A stretch of 64,000 bases of DNA. Origin: Azospirillum formosense. GTDB taxonomy: Bacteria > Pseudomonadota > Alphaproteobacteria > Azospirillales > Azospirillaceae. Where the stretch lies: positions 186,001-250,000 of the forward strand of contig NZ_CP159405.1 of the NCBI RefSeq assembly GCF_040500525.1, in the 5' to 3' direction. Each line of letters starts with the position of its first letter. The first letter of the stretch is position 1. Both the position numbers and the translations under genes were made by a program. Below are positions 34,479-43,263 of the stretch, piece after piece. Under the pieces are notes generated by a model. That model was given only the letters and a program-made list of their open reading frames with translations. It did not search any database and was not told where the DNA came from.

Positions 34479-34513
34479 AGGTTCAGGCTATCGAAGCATT
34501 TGTAACGATGTCT
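34477..34513. promoter_or_regulatory. OxyR-type binding site between oxyR and catalase
   Basis: ATAG-N7-CTAT (34477-34491) is a perfect half of the OxyR consensus. After seven more bases TTTG-N7-GTCT stands where the second half should be, with weak agreement. The site overlaps the oxyR start codon, so it could repress oxyR and activate the catalase. Confidence 0.65.
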
Positions 34514-34608
34514 TGGATATATCAACGACGCGGCGGGATAACCAGGGGGCAAGACGGACACCCTGATCGATGAGAACGGGGGCCGATAAGAAACGCAAGG
34601 AGCGAGCC

Positions 34609-36078
34609 ATGAGCACCCTGACCACCGCGGCCGGCATCCCCGTCGCCGACAACCAGAATTCGCTGACCGCCGGCCCGCGCGGTCCGGTGCTGATGCAGGA
34701 CTTCCACCTGATCGAGAAGCTCGCCCACTTCAACCGTGAGCGCATTCCGGAGCGGGTGGTCCACGCCAAGGGGGCGGGCGCCTACGGCGTCTTCCGGGTG
34801 ACCCGCGACGTGACTCCCTACACCGCGGCCAGGTTCCTGTCGGCGGTGGGCAAGGAGACGGAGGTGTTCCTGCGCTTCTCCACCGTCGGCGGCGAGAAGG
34901 GCTCCGCCGACGCCGAACGCGACCCGCGCGGCTTCGCCGTCAAGTTCTACACCGAGGACGGCAATTACGATCTGGTCGGCAACAACACGCCGGTTTTCTT
35001 CATCCGCGACCCGCTGAAATTCCCGGACTTCATCCACACCCAGAAGCGCAACCCGGCGACCAACCTGAAGGACCCGACCGCGGTCTGGGACTTCTTCTCG
35101 CTGTCGCCGGAGACGATGCACCAGTTGACGATCCTGTTCAGCGACCGCGGCACGCCGCGCGGCTACCGCCACATGGACGGATTCTCCAGCCACACCTTCT
35201 CGTGGATCAACGCGGCGGGCGAGCGCTTCTGGGTCAAGTACCACTTCAAAACCCGCCAGGGCATCCAGAACTTCACGGCGGATCAGGCCGTGCGCATGGC
35301 TGGCGTCGATCCCGACCACGCCACCCGCGACCTGTTCGCCGCCATCCGCGACGGCGATTTTCCGGCCTGGACCGTCTCGGTGCAGATCATGCCGGAGGTC
35401 GAGGCTGACGCCTGCCGCATCAACCCGTTCGACCTGACCAAGGTGTGGCCGCACGCCGATTACCCGTTGGTCGAGGTCGGCGAACTGGTGCTGAACCGCA
35501 ACCCGGAGAATTTCTTCGCCGAGGTCGAGCAGGCCGCCTTCAGCCCGGCCAACGTGGTGCCCGGCATCGGTTTCAGCCCGGACAAGATGCTGCAGGGCCG
35601 GCTGTTCGCCTACGCCGACGCGCACCGCTACCGGCTGGGCGCGAACCATCAGGCGCTGCCCGTCAACCGCCCGCACGCCGCGGAGGTCCGCCATTACCAG
35701 CGCGACGGGGCCATGCGCTTCGACGGCAACGGCGGCGGCAGCCCGAACTACGAGCCGAACAGCTTCGGCGGGCCGGTGCAGAACCGCGCAGTGGCCGAGC
35801 CGCCGCTGCGTATCTCCGGCGACGCCGCCCGCTACGACCACCGCGAGGGCAACGACGACTACGCCCAGGCCGGCGCGCTGTTCCGCCTGATCGGGGCGGA
35901 GGCCCAGGAGCGGCTGATGGACAACATCGCGAACTCGCTGGGGCAGGCGCCGGGCTTCATCCAACGGCGTCAGGTGAGCCACTTCTTCGCGGCGGACCCG
36001 GCCTATGGCGCGGGCATCGCGAAGCGGCTGGGGCTGACGGCGGCCGCGCCGACCGAAGAGGCGGCCGTGGCCGGCTGA
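34609..36078 (+). CDS. katA: Monofunctional heme catalase (clade 3-type, small subunit)
   Basis: 489 aa enzyme that splits hydrogen peroxide. The catalytic His is in RVVHAKGAGAYGVF (His52), the distal Asn in LVGNNTPVFFIRDP, and the proximal heme Tyr in GRLFAYADAHRYRLG. The length and lack of a C-terminal flavodoxin-like domain put it among small-subunit catalases. ATG 34609 has AAGGAG eight bases upstream. It is divergent from oxyR and preceded by an OxyR site, so induction by peroxide is expected. Confidence 0.95.
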   Translation: MSTLTTAAGIPVADNQNSLTAGPRGPVLMQDFHLIEKLAHFNRERIPERVVHAKGAGAYGVFRVTRDVTPYTAARFLSAVGKETEVFLRFSTVGGEKGSADAERDPRGFAVKFYTEDGNYDLVGNNTPVFFIRDPLKFPDFIHTQKRNPATNLKDPTAVWDFFSLSPETMHQLTILFSDRGTPRGYRHMDGFSSHTFSWINAAGERFWVKYHFKTRQGIQNFTADQAVRMAGVDPDHATRDLFAAIRDGDFPAWTVSVQIMPEVEADACRINPFDLTKVWPHADYPLVEVGELVLNRNPENFFAEVEQAAFSPANVVPGIGFSPDKMLQGRLFAYADAHRYRLGANHQALPVNRPHAAEVRHYQRDGAMRFDGNGGGSPNYEPNSFGGPVQNRAVAEPPLRISGDAARYDHREGNDDYAQAGALFRLIGAEAQERLMDNIANSLGQAPGFIQRRQVSHFFAADPAYGAGIAKRLGLTAAAPTEEAAVAG

Positions 36079-36101
36079 GGCCGACTCCCCAACACTCGGC
36101 A

Positions 36102-36138
36102 CCGCCGGACGCACCCCCGCGCGTCCGGCGGCTTTGTT
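36102..36138 (+). terminator. Terminator of the catalase gene
   Basis: Perfect 11-bp stem CCGCCGGACGC / GCGTCCGGCGG with an 8-base loop, followed by CTTTGTT. It lies between the catalase gene and the convergent HxlR gene. Confidence 0.85.
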
Positions 36139-36148
36139 CCGGGACGGG

Positions 36149-36568
36149 TCAGTCGGCGGCGGCGTTCTGCCGCTCCGCCCAGCCCTCGGCGATCCGTGGC
36201 AGGTTGAATTCGATCCAGTCGGCGAGGAGGCGCACCTTCTCAGCGGCCTCCCGCCCCAGCGGCGTCAGGCTGTAGTCGACATGGGGCGGCACCACGTCGT
36301 GGGCGGTGCGCTTGACCAGACCGTCGCCCTCCAGCCATTGCAGCGTCTGGGCCAGCATCCGTTCGCTGACCCCGCCGATGGTGCGGCGGAGTTCGCTGAA
36401 GCGCAGCGTTCCGCTTTCCAGGGCGATCAGAACCAGCACGCCCCAGCGGCTGGTGACGTGTTTCAGCACCTCCCGCGATGGGCAGGCCGCGGCCATCAGG
36501 TCGCCGCGCTGCATCCGCTCCGACAGCGGCAGCGGAACATAATCGTCGTCCGGATCCGGCATGGCCAT
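36149..36568 (-). CDS. HxlR-family regulator (QorR/YtfH-like)
   Basis: 139 aa winged-helix regulator. HxlR features: CPSREVLKHVTSRWGVLVLI (Cys then the first helix), LRFSELRRTIGGVSERMLAQ, TLQWLEGDGLVKR and VDYSLTPLGREAAE. QorR/YtfH-type members use the early Cys as a redox or quinone sensor. The gene is divergent from a quinone reductase-like gene, the usual pairing. The start is uncertain between ATG 36568 and ATG 36562. Confidence 0.88.
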   Translation of the reverse strand: MAMPDPDDDYVPLPLSERMQRGDLMAAACPSREVLKHVTSRWGVLVLIALESGTLRFSELRRTIGGVSERMLAQTLQWLEGDGLVKRTAHDVVPPHVDYSLTPLGREAAEKVRLLADWIEFNLPRIAEGWAERQNAAAD

Positions 36569-36595
36569 CCTTCTCCCGCCAGGAATTTTCACACT

Positions 36596-36626
36596 TACAT
36601 TTATGTACGTACTTACGAAAAGTAAG
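36596..36626. promoter_or_regulatory. Two inverted repeats in the HxlR / quinone reductase promoter region
   Basis: TACATTTATGTA (36596-36607) is a perfect 5-bp inverted repeat with a 2-base spacer; CTTAC-GAAAA-GTAAG (36612-36626) is a second. Both lie in an AT-rich patch between the divergent genes and are candidate operators for the HxlR protein. Confidence 0.55.
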
Positions 36627-36679
36627 CAAGTGATTTAGGTAGGTGGGCATCACCCAACCGCAAACGGGAGACCCACCCC

Positions 36680-37528
36680 ATGACCATCGCCGTCACCGGT
36701 GCCACCGGCCAGCTCGGCCGCCTCGTCATCGCCCGCCTGAAGGAGACGGTTCCGGCCTCCGGCATCGTCGCCCTGGCGCGCTCCCCCGCCAAGGCCGCCG
36801 ACCTGGGGGTCGAGGTCCGTGAGGCCGACTACGGCGACCCCAACGCGCTCGCCCGCGCGCTGGCCGGCGTCGACACCCTGCTGCTGATCTCGTCGAACGA
36901 GATCGGGCAGCGGGCGGCGCAGCACCGCAACGTCGTCAGCGCCGCGAAGGCGGCGGGCGTCGGCCGGATCGTCTACACCAGCCTGCTCCACGCCGACCGC
37001 TCGCCGCTGAGCCTCGCCGGGGAGCACCGGGAGACGGAGGTGGAGATCCAGGCGTCGGGCATCCCCTTCACGATTCTGCGCAACGGCTGGTACACGGAGA
37101 ACCACACCGGCTCGGTCGGCGCGGCGCTGGCCGGGGGCGCCTTCATCGGCAGCGCCGGCGACGGGCGGATTTCCTCGGCCACGCGCGCCGACTACGCCGA
37201 CGCGGCGGTGGTGGTTCTGACCGGCACCGGGCACGAGGGCAGGATCTACGAGCTGGCCGGCGACGAGGCGGTGACGCTGGCCGAGCTGGCCGCGGAAATC
37301 TCCCGCCAGTCCGGCAAGGACATCCCCTACCGGAACCTGCCGGAGGCGGACTACGCCGCCATTCTCGCCGGCTTCGGCCTTCCCGAAGCCTTCGCGAAGG
37401 GCATCGCCTCCTGGGACGCCGATGCGTCGAAGGGCGCGCTATTCGACGACGGGCGCCAGCTGTCGGCGCTGATCGGCCGTCCGACCACACCGCTGTCCGC
37501 CGCCGTGGCCGCGGCCCTGCCCCGGTAA
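36680..37528 (+). CDS. NAD(P)H:quinone reductase-like NmrA/SDR protein (QorB/YtfG-like)
   Basis: 282 aa atypical SDR. The NADP-binding start is IAVTGATGQLGRLVIARLKE and a typical QOR2 middle segment is GRIVYTSLLHADRSPLSLAG. There is no classic YxxxK active site. The substrate is likely a quinone or other electrophile, inferred from the pairing with an HxlR regulator as in ytfG-ytfH. It starts 19 bp downstream of a short AGGTAGG leader. Confidence 0.87.
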   Translation: MTIAVTGATGQLGRLVIARLKETVPASGIVALARSPAKAADLGVEVREADYGDPNALARALAGVDTLLLISSNEIGQRAAQHRNVVSAAKAAGVGRIVYTSLLHADRSPLSLAGEHRETEVEIQASGIPFTILRNGWYTENHTGSVGAALAGGAFIGSAGDGRISSATRADYADAAVVVLTGTGHEGRIYELAGDEAVTLAELAAEISRQSGKDIPYRNLPEADYAAILAGFGLPEAFAKGIASWDADASKGALFDDGRQLSALIGRPTTPLSAAVAAALPR

Positions 37529-37542
37529 GGGCGGGCCGGCAA

Positions 37543-37587
37543 AGAAAAAACCCCCCTCGCCCATGCAGAGCGAGGGGGGCTTTTTTG
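37543..37587. terminator. Bidirectional terminator
   Basis: Stem CCCCCCTCGC / GCGAGGGGGG (37551-37560, 37570-37579), with seven As on the left and six Ts on the right. It serves both the quinone reductase gene and the convergent RND operon. Confidence 0.93.
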
Positions 37588-37609
37588 ACAGGCTACGGTC
37601 GGACGGCGG

Positions 37610-40600
37610 TTACTGCGAGGCCGCCGCGATCTCCCGCGCGCGGCGGGAGACCGACGCCGCGTAGTGGTCCTTGGCCAGCACGGTGTAGACCGCCGGCAGG
37701 ACGAACAGCGTGAACAGCGTGCCGATCAGCATGCCCGACACGATCACCAGACCGATGGAGAAGCGGCTGGCCGCCCCGGCGCCGGCGGCGGTCAGCAGCG
37801 GCAGGAGGCCCACCACCATCGCCGCCGTGGTCATCAGGATCGGGCGCAGGCGGACGCGGGCCGCGTGCTCGATGGCGGTGCGGCGGTCCACCCGCTCGTT
37901 GATCTGCATCTCACGGGCGAACTCCACCATCAGGATGCCGTGCTTGCTGATCAGGCCGATCAGCGTCACCAAGCCCACCTGCGTGTAGATGTTCATGGTG
38001 GACAGGCCGAAGAACAGCGGAAGCAGCGCCCCGCAGATCGACATCGGCACCGAGATCAGGATCACCAGCGGGTCACGCAGCGATTCGAACTGCGCCGCCA
38101 GCACCAGATAGATGACCACCAGCGCGAAGACGAAGGTGACCATGAGCTGGTTGCCCTCGGTCACGTACTGGCGCGATTCCGACAGGTAGGAGTGGCCGAA
38201 GCCGGCGGGCAGGACCTCGCGGGCCTGCCGCTCCAGGAACTCCACGGCCTGGCCCATCGTCACGCCCGGCATCGGCACCGCGGAGAAGGTCGCGGAGGGA
38301 AGCTGGTTGTACTTGGTCAGGGCGTTCGGCTCCGTCGCCATCTCGATGGAGACGACGGTGGACAGCGGGATCTGCGCGCCGTTGCCCGCCGTGACGTAGT
38401 AGCGGGTCAGCGTCTCCGGCGTCAGGCGCTTGTCGCGCGGCACCTGCGGGATGACCTCGTAGGAGCGGCCGTTCAGGTTGAAGCGGTTGACGTAGTTGCC
38501 GCCGACCAGCACCGCCAGCGTGTCGCCGATCGACTGCATGGACAGGCCGAGGTCCGCCGCCTTCGACCGGTCGACGTGCAGCCGGACGACCGGGCTGTTG
38601 AACTGCAGGTCGCTGTCGGTGACGATGAACATGCCGCTTTCCATGGCGGCGGTCTTGATGCGCTCCATGGCGTTGAAGATGGTCTGGTAGTCGCCAGGGC
38701 TGTTGATGACCATCTGCACCGGCAGGCCGCCGGTGGAGCCGGGCAGGGCCGGCGGCGACACCAGGAACACCTGCGTGCCGGACACCTTGCCGAGATCGGC
38801 CTGGACCAGCGGCTGCAGTTCCTTGGCGCTGCGGGTGCGCTCGTCCCACGGCTTCAGGATCATGCCGGCGAAGCCCTGGGTCAGGGTCGGCATGCCGTTC
38901 AGCACGAAGCGGGTGTCGGTCTCCGGATAGTGGGTGAACACCTCGTCCATCTGGCGGCCATAGGCGTCCATGTAGTCGAGGTTGGCGTATTGCGGTCCCT
39001 TGGTGATGCCGAACAGGATGCCCTGGTCCTCCTCCGGCGCCAGCTCCGACATGGTGTTGGCGAAGAGGAAGCCGACGCTCAGCAGGACGCCGAAGCCGAA
39101 CAGCAGGGTCGCCGCCCGGTAGTCCAGCGCGCCGGTCAGCCGCCGCCCGTACCAGCCCGACAGCTTGTCGAAGGTCCGGTCGACGAAGCGCGCGAAGCGG
39201 CCCTCGTTCATGTCGCGGGTCAGCAGGAGCGAGCACATCATCGGCGACAGCGTCAGCGCCACCACGCCGGAGATGATCACCGCCCCCGCCAGCGTGAAGG
39301 CGAACTCGCGGAACAGCGCGCCGGTCAGGCCGCCGAGGAAGCCGATGGGGGCGTAGACCGCGGCCAGCGTGATGGTCATCGAGATGATCGGCCCGATGAT
39401 CTCCCGCGCGCCGACCAGCGCGGATTCGACGGGCGACTTTCCCTCCTCCAGGTGGCGGTGGACGTTCTCCACCACCACGATGGCGTCGTCCACCACGAGG
39501 CCGATGGCCAGCACCATGGCGAGCAGCGTCAGCAGGTTCAGGCTGAAGCCCATCGCCAGCATGATCGTCGCCGCACCCACGATGGACAGCGGGATGGTCA
39601 CGATGGGGATCAGCACCGACCGGAAGGAGCCCAGGAACAGGAAGATCACCACGATGACGATGCCGACCGCCTCCAGCAGCGTCTTCTGCACCTCGTCGAT
39701 GGAGGCCTGGATGAAGCGGGTGGAGTCGTAGACGATCTCCATCTTCAGCGACGGCGGCAGGTTGCGCTCAAGCTCCGGCACCAGCTTGCGGATGTCCTCC
39801 ACGATGGTCAGCGGGTTGCCGGTCGGCGTGGAGTTGACGCCGATGAAGATGGCCTGCTGGCCGTTCATCGACACGCTGGCGTTGGAGCTTTGCGCGCCCA
39901 GTTCGATCTCGGCGATGTCCTTCATGCGGACCAGCGCGCCGTCCTTGGACTTCACCACCATCTGACGGAACTGCTCGACGTCGGTCAGGCCGGTGTTGGT
40001 GGTGATGTTGGAGACGACGAAGACGCCCTTCGCCTGTCCGGGGGCGGACTGGTAGTTGTTGGCCTGGATCGCCGCCCGCACGTCGGCGGCGGCGATGTTG
40101 CGCGCGGCCATCCGGTCGGGATCGAGCCAGACGCGCATGGCGAAGGTCTGGCCGCCCAGGATCTGCGCCTCGGCGACGCCGGACACGGTGGACAGCAGCG
40201 GCTGCACGACGCGCGTCAGATAGTCGGAGATGGCCGCCCCGGACAGCTCCGGGCTGGCGAAGCCCATGTAGAGGATGGAGGTCGTCTCGCCCGTGGACTT
40301 CAGGATCACGGGGTCGTTGGCCTCGCGCGGAAGCTGGTATTTGACCTGCTGCACCTTCGACATCACGTCGGTCATCGCGACGTTGGGGTTGAAGTTCAGC
40401 CGGATGTAGGCGGTGACGAGGCTCACCCCCTGGGTGGAGGAGGAGGTGATGTAGTCGATGCCTTCCGCCGTCGCCACCGCCTGCTCGATGGGCGTCGTGA
40501 TGAAGCCCTGCATCAGGTCGGGAGAGGCGCCGGGGTAGGAGGTGGTGATGGTGATGACGGTGTTCTGCAGCTCCGGATACTGCCGGATCGGCAGGTCCGT

Positions 40601-40687
40601 CAGCGAGCGGACGCCGACCAGCAGGATCAGCAGGCTGACCACCAGCGCCAGGACCGGCCGCCGGATGAAGATGTCGGTGAATGACAT
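37610..40687 (-). CDS. RND multidrug efflux permease (HAE1 family)
   Basis: 1025 aa inner-membrane proton/drug antiporter, twelve helices and two large periplasmic loops. Hallmarks: the start FIRRPVLALVVSLLILLVGV, the proton-relay pair in LAIGLVVDDAIVVVENVHRH, the GFSLNLLTLLAMVLAIGLVV helix, and the second-half repeat with GLVTLIGLISKHGILMVEFA. The length is typical. It follows the adaptor gene by 10 bp and is the last gene of the TetR-led operon. No outer-membrane factor is adjacent, so it probably uses one encoded elsewhere. Confidence 0.95.
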   Translation of the reverse strand: MSFTDIFIRRPVLALVVSLLILLVGVRSLTDLPIRQYPELQNTVITITTSYPGASPDLMQGFITTPIEQAVATAEGIDYITSSSTQGVSLVTAYIRLNFNPNVAMTDVMSKVQQVKYQLPREANDPVILKSTGETTSILYMGFASPELSGAAISDYLTRVVQPLLSTVSGVAEAQILGGQTFAMRVWLDPDRMAARNIAAADVRAAIQANNYQSAPGQAKGVFVVSNITTNTGLTDVEQFRQMVVKSKDGALVRMKDIAEIELGAQSSNASVSMNGQQAIFIGVNSTPTGNPLTIVEDIRKLVPELERNLPPSLKMEIVYDSTRFIQASIDEVQKTLLEAVGIVIVVIFLFLGSFRSVLIPIVTIPLSIVGAATIMLAMGFSLNLLTLLAMVLAIGLVVDDAIVVVENVHRHLEEGKSPVESALVGAREIIGPIISMTITLAAVYAPIGFLGGLTGALFREFAFTLAGAVIISGVVALTLSPMMCSLLLTRDMNEGRFARFVDRTFDKLSGWYGRRLTGALDYRAATLLFGFGVLLSVGFLFANTMSELAPEEDQGILFGITKGPQYANLDYMDAYGRQMDEVFTHYPETDTRFVLNGMPTLTQGFAGMILKPWDERTRSAKELQPLVQADLGKVSGTQVFLVSPPALPGSTGGLPVQMVINSPGDYQTIFNAMERIKTAAMESGMFIVTDSDLQFNSPVVRLHVDRSKAADLGLSMQSIGDTLAVLVGGNYVNRFNLNGRSYEVIPQVPRDKRLTPETLTRYYVTAGNGAQIPLSTVVSIEMATEPNALTKYNQLPSATFSAVPMPGVTMGQAVEFLERQAREVLPAGFGHSYLSESRQYVTEGNQLMVTFVFALVVIYLVLAAQFESLRDPLVILISVPMSICGALLPLFFGLSTMNIYTQVGLVTLIGLISKHGILMVEFAREMQINERVDRRTAIEHAARVRLRPILMTTAAMVVGLLPLLTAAGAGAASRFSIGLVIVSGMLIGTLFTLFVLPAVYTVLAKDHYAASVSRRAREIAAASQ

Positions 40688-40697
40688 GGCCGGGTCC

Positions 40698-41894
40698 TCA
40701 GTTGCGCGGGACGGTCTGCGGCGGCACCAGCGCGCTCGCTTCCGTCGGCACCACGGCGGCGCCGTTGTTCAGCTTGAGCTGGCCGGAGGACACCACCCGG
40801 TCGCCGGGCTTCACCCCGTCGAGGATCTCCACCTTGCCGTCGAAGCGGTCACCGGTCTTGACCGGCACGCGCTTGGCGACATGGCCGTCCTTGCCCTCGG
40901 CGTCCTTCTGGGCGGCGACGACGAAGACGCTGTCGCCGTAGACGGTGTAGTCCACCGCGGTCTCCGGAATGACGATGCGGTTGGCGGCCGGCGGCTGGAC
41001 GACGCGGATGTTGGCGAACATGCCGGGCAGCAGCTTGCGCTCCGGGTTCTGCAGCGTCGCCCGCACCTTGATGGCGCGGGTGTCCGGGCTGACCTGCGGC
41101 TCGATGGTCGAGATCACCGCGTCGAAGGTGGCGCCGGGCGCGGCGTCGGCGGAGACCAGGACCGGCTGGCCGACGCGGATCTGGCTCAGCGCCTGCTCGG
41201 GCAGGGTGAAGTCGACGAACAGGTTGGTGAGGTCGGTCAGCGTGACGACGGGGCCGCCGGCGCTGACATACTCGCCGACATTCACCTGCCGGATGCCCAG
41301 TTCGCCGTCGAAGGGCGCGCGGATCAGCTTCTGGGCGATCAGCGCCTCGGTCTTCTTGATGTTGGCGTTGGCCTCGTCGAGCTGGGCCTGGTTCTGGTCC
41401 ACGGTGACCTGCGGGCCGGCCTGGTTGCGCAGCAGGTTGCGGGCGCGCTGCAGGTTGTTCTCGGCCAGCTTCGCCTGGGCGCGGTAGGCCAGCAGGTCGG
41501 CCTGGTCCGGAGCGTCGTTGAGCTGCACCAGCGGCGCGCCGGCCTTCACGCTGGCGCCCGATTCGAAGAAGATCTGGGTCACGCGCCCGACCACCTCCGG
41601 CGCCACGGTGACCTGCCGGCTGGCGGTCAGGGTGCCGATGGCGGTGGTGTATTTGGGAACGGACTGCGCCGTCGCCTCGGCGACCGAGACGGGGGTCGGC
41701 GGCGGCTTGTTGCCGGCGAAGAAGTCGGCGATGGCCTTGTTCCGGAAGTTGTTGAAGGCGTACAGGCCGCCGAACAGCACGGCCAGGATGATGGCCATGA
41801 TGATGATGCGGAACGCCAGCCGCCCGCGGGTGACCGGACGGCGTGCGGTGGTCCGCTCCGGCGCGTGAGCGGAATGTTCGATGTCACTCGTCAC
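40698..41894 (-). CDS. RND efflux periplasmic adaptor subunit (membrane fusion protein)
   Basis: 398 aa. A hydrophilic N-terminus (1-28) is followed by one membrane anchor (about 29-48) and then lipoyl/hairpin/barrel domains: GTLTASRQVTVAPEVVGRVT, IRAPFDGELGIRQVNVGEYV and a late GMFANIRVVQPPAANRIVIP. It bridges the permease to an outer-membrane channel. Its start overlaps the TetR stop by 11 bp and the permease starts 10 bp later, so the three are one operon. Confidence 0.93.
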   Translation of the reverse strand: MTSDIEHSAHAPERTTARRPVTRGRLAFRIIIMAIILAVLFGGLYAFNNFRNKAIADFFAGNKPPPTPVSVAEATAQSVPKYTTAIGTLTASRQVTVAPEVVGRVTQIFFESGASVKAGAPLVQLNDAPDQADLLAYRAQAKLAENNLQRARNLLRNQAGPQVTVDQNQAQLDEANANIKKTEALIAQKLIRAPFDGELGIRQVNVGEYVSAGGPVVTLTDLTNLFVDFTLPEQALSQIRVGQPVLVSADAAPGATFDAVISTIEPQVSPDTRAIKVRATLQNPERKLLPGMFANIRVVQPPAANRIVIPETAVDYTVYGDSVFVVAAQKDAEGKDGHVAKRVPVKTGDRFDGKVEILDGVKPGDRVVSSGQLKLNNGAAVVPTEASALVPPQTVPRN

Positions 41895-42600
41895 GATCAG
41901 CCTCTCTCGAACAGGTCGGTTCTGGTTCTGTTGATTGGGTGCAATGCAATGATGGCGTGTAAAGGGCGACCGCCTCCTCCCGCAGGCCGAGGCCGCGCAG
42001 GATGAAGGCGACCGCGTCGCGGATGGTGCGCCGCGGCTCGGTCAGGGACGGGACGAGCGGCGTCGGCGGGAGGTGAATGGTCGCCAGGGTCGAGCCCAGC
42101 ATTTCCGCCAGCCAGAAGGCGTTTTCCGTCACCGGGGCCGAGGGGACGAGGTCCCCGGCGTCGCTGGCGGCGCGCAGCGAGGCCACGAAGGGCGGCGCGA
42201 TGTGCTCCGACATCCAGCGGCGCACCATGTGGGCGAACTCCCCATCCTCCAGCAGGCTCATGAAATAGAGCCGGTAGCGGGGGAGCATGGTGTCGCGGTC
42301 GCTGGGCAGTTCGCTGACGTAGCAGCTCACCATCGCCTGGACATAGGCGGCGAGCGTCTCCGTGCTGGGCGGCATCGCCAGCAGCTTCGCCAGATCCTCG
42401 TCCCCGTCCACGCAGGAGCGGAAGATCGCCTCGTACAGGGCGGCCTTGCTGGGGAAGTGTTTGAAGATCAGCGCTTCCGACACGCCGGCGGCCTGTGCGA
42501 TCTCCTTCGTGGTGGTGGCGGCGAAACCCTTGCGCGCAAACAGCGGAAGGGCCGCGTCGATGATCGCCGCGCGCCGGGCCGAGTTGTCCAGCCGTCCCAT
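41884..42600 (-). CDS. TetR-family repressor of the RND operon
   Basis: 238 aa. N-terminal TetR helix-turn-helix (about 8-55; RRAAIIDAALPLFARKGFAA, TTKEIAQAAGVSEALIFKHF), then a ligand domain with AYVQAMVSCYVSELPSDRDT. It is the first gene of the leftward efflux operon, with an 8-bp inverted repeat just upstream of its start. The reading frame continues far upstream on the minus strand but that part is antisense to the multicopper oxidase region. Confidence 0.92.
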   Translation of the reverse strand: MGRLDNSARRAAIIDAALPLFARKGFAATTTKEIAQAAGVSEALIFKHFPSKAALYEAIFRSCVDGDEDLAKLLAMPPSTETLAAYVQAMVSCYVSELPSDRDTMLPRYRLYFMSLLEDGEFAHMVRRWMSEHIAPPFVASLRAASDAGDLVPSAPVTENAFWLAEMLGSTLATIHLPPTPLVPSLTEPRRTIRDAVAFILRGLGLREEAVALYTPSLHCTQSTEPEPTCSREADRDE

Positions 42601-42617
42601 GATTAACCTTATGGCAT

Positions 42618-42637
42618 AAGTGAGTACTAACTCACTT
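42618..42637. promoter_or_regulatory. Probable TetR operator
   Basis: AAGTGAGT-ACTA-ACTCACTT: a perfect 8-bp inverted repeat with a 4-base spacer, 17 bp upstream of the TetR ATG. Its form resembles operators of AcrR/TtgR-like repressors, so the operon is likely autoregulated. Confidence 0.75.
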
Positions 42638-42784
42638 TGTTCGGGCTGGAGATACCACGGCGCGTCCGGGCTGTCCAGGGCGGTCATCGGAGCGGTGACC
42701 GGGGCGCGAATGAGCGCTTGACCTTCCTGCCGCTGGAAGGTGGACACTGTGCGGTGTGGTTCGATGCAGGAACGGGAAACGGCG

Positions 42785-43189
42785 ATGGCGCGGGGTGGAT
42801 GCCCCCTTGTCGGATTGGCGGTGATCAGGCGGCTGGTGGCGGGACTGCTCCTGCTGGCCGCGCTGGCGCTGTTCGCGCCGTCCCCCGGCCAGGCGCACAT
42901 CCATGACGGTGCCCACGGCCAGGGCCATGCCGCATCCTCGGCGCCGACGCCGGCCGCTGAGGCTTGGGTGGGCGACGCCGACCACGCGCCGCCGGCGGGC
43001 GACGCCTGCGCGGGGAAGAACGGACTGTCCTGCGGTGGCGCCTGCCCGATGATGCTGTCGGGCATCGCCACCACGGCGGTTTTCCCCACGCCGCCGCTCC
43101 GCGCGTCCGCGCCCTTCCGGCCGACCGGCCTGTTGCCGGAGGGAATCGGCCCGCCGCCGGCCCTCAGGCCACCGCGCATGGCCGTTTGA
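42785..43189 (+). CDS. Small secreted His-rich protein upstream of the multicopper oxidase
   Basis: 134 aa from ATG 42785 (ATG 42764 is also possible). A signal peptide (about 10-32, ending PGQA) is followed by a His-rich stretch (HIHDGAHGQGHAASS) and two Cys segments (GDACAGKNGLSC, GGACPMML), then a Pro-rich tail. No family is recognised with confidence. The His and Cys content and the position 74 bp before a copper oxidase suggest copper binding; this is inferred. Confidence 0.6.
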   Translation: MARGGCPLVGLAVIRRLVAGLLLLAALALFAPSPGQAHIHDGAHGQGHAASSAPTPAAEAWVGDADHAPPAGDACAGKNGLSCGGACPMMLSGIATTAVFPTPPLRASAPFRPTGLLPEGIGPPPALRPPRMAV

Positions 43190-43263
43190 CCGGACTCCAT
43201 GCCCGGGGTGCGCCTCCGCCGCGCGCCATGGGCCGGCATTTCCCGACAACGGACCATCGCATC

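Noticed and set aside
34510..34525. GGATATATCAACG as another GntR operator copy
   Set aside because: Lacks the YTARTAT half and lies in the oxyR/catalase promoter region, where an OxyR site explains the control better.
37664..40684. 1006-codon open frame antisense to the RND permease
   Set aside because: High GC content removes stop codons on the opposite strand; the translation is His/Asp/Arg/Gln-rich low-complexity sequence with no domain, while the minus strand encodes a complete efflux permease.
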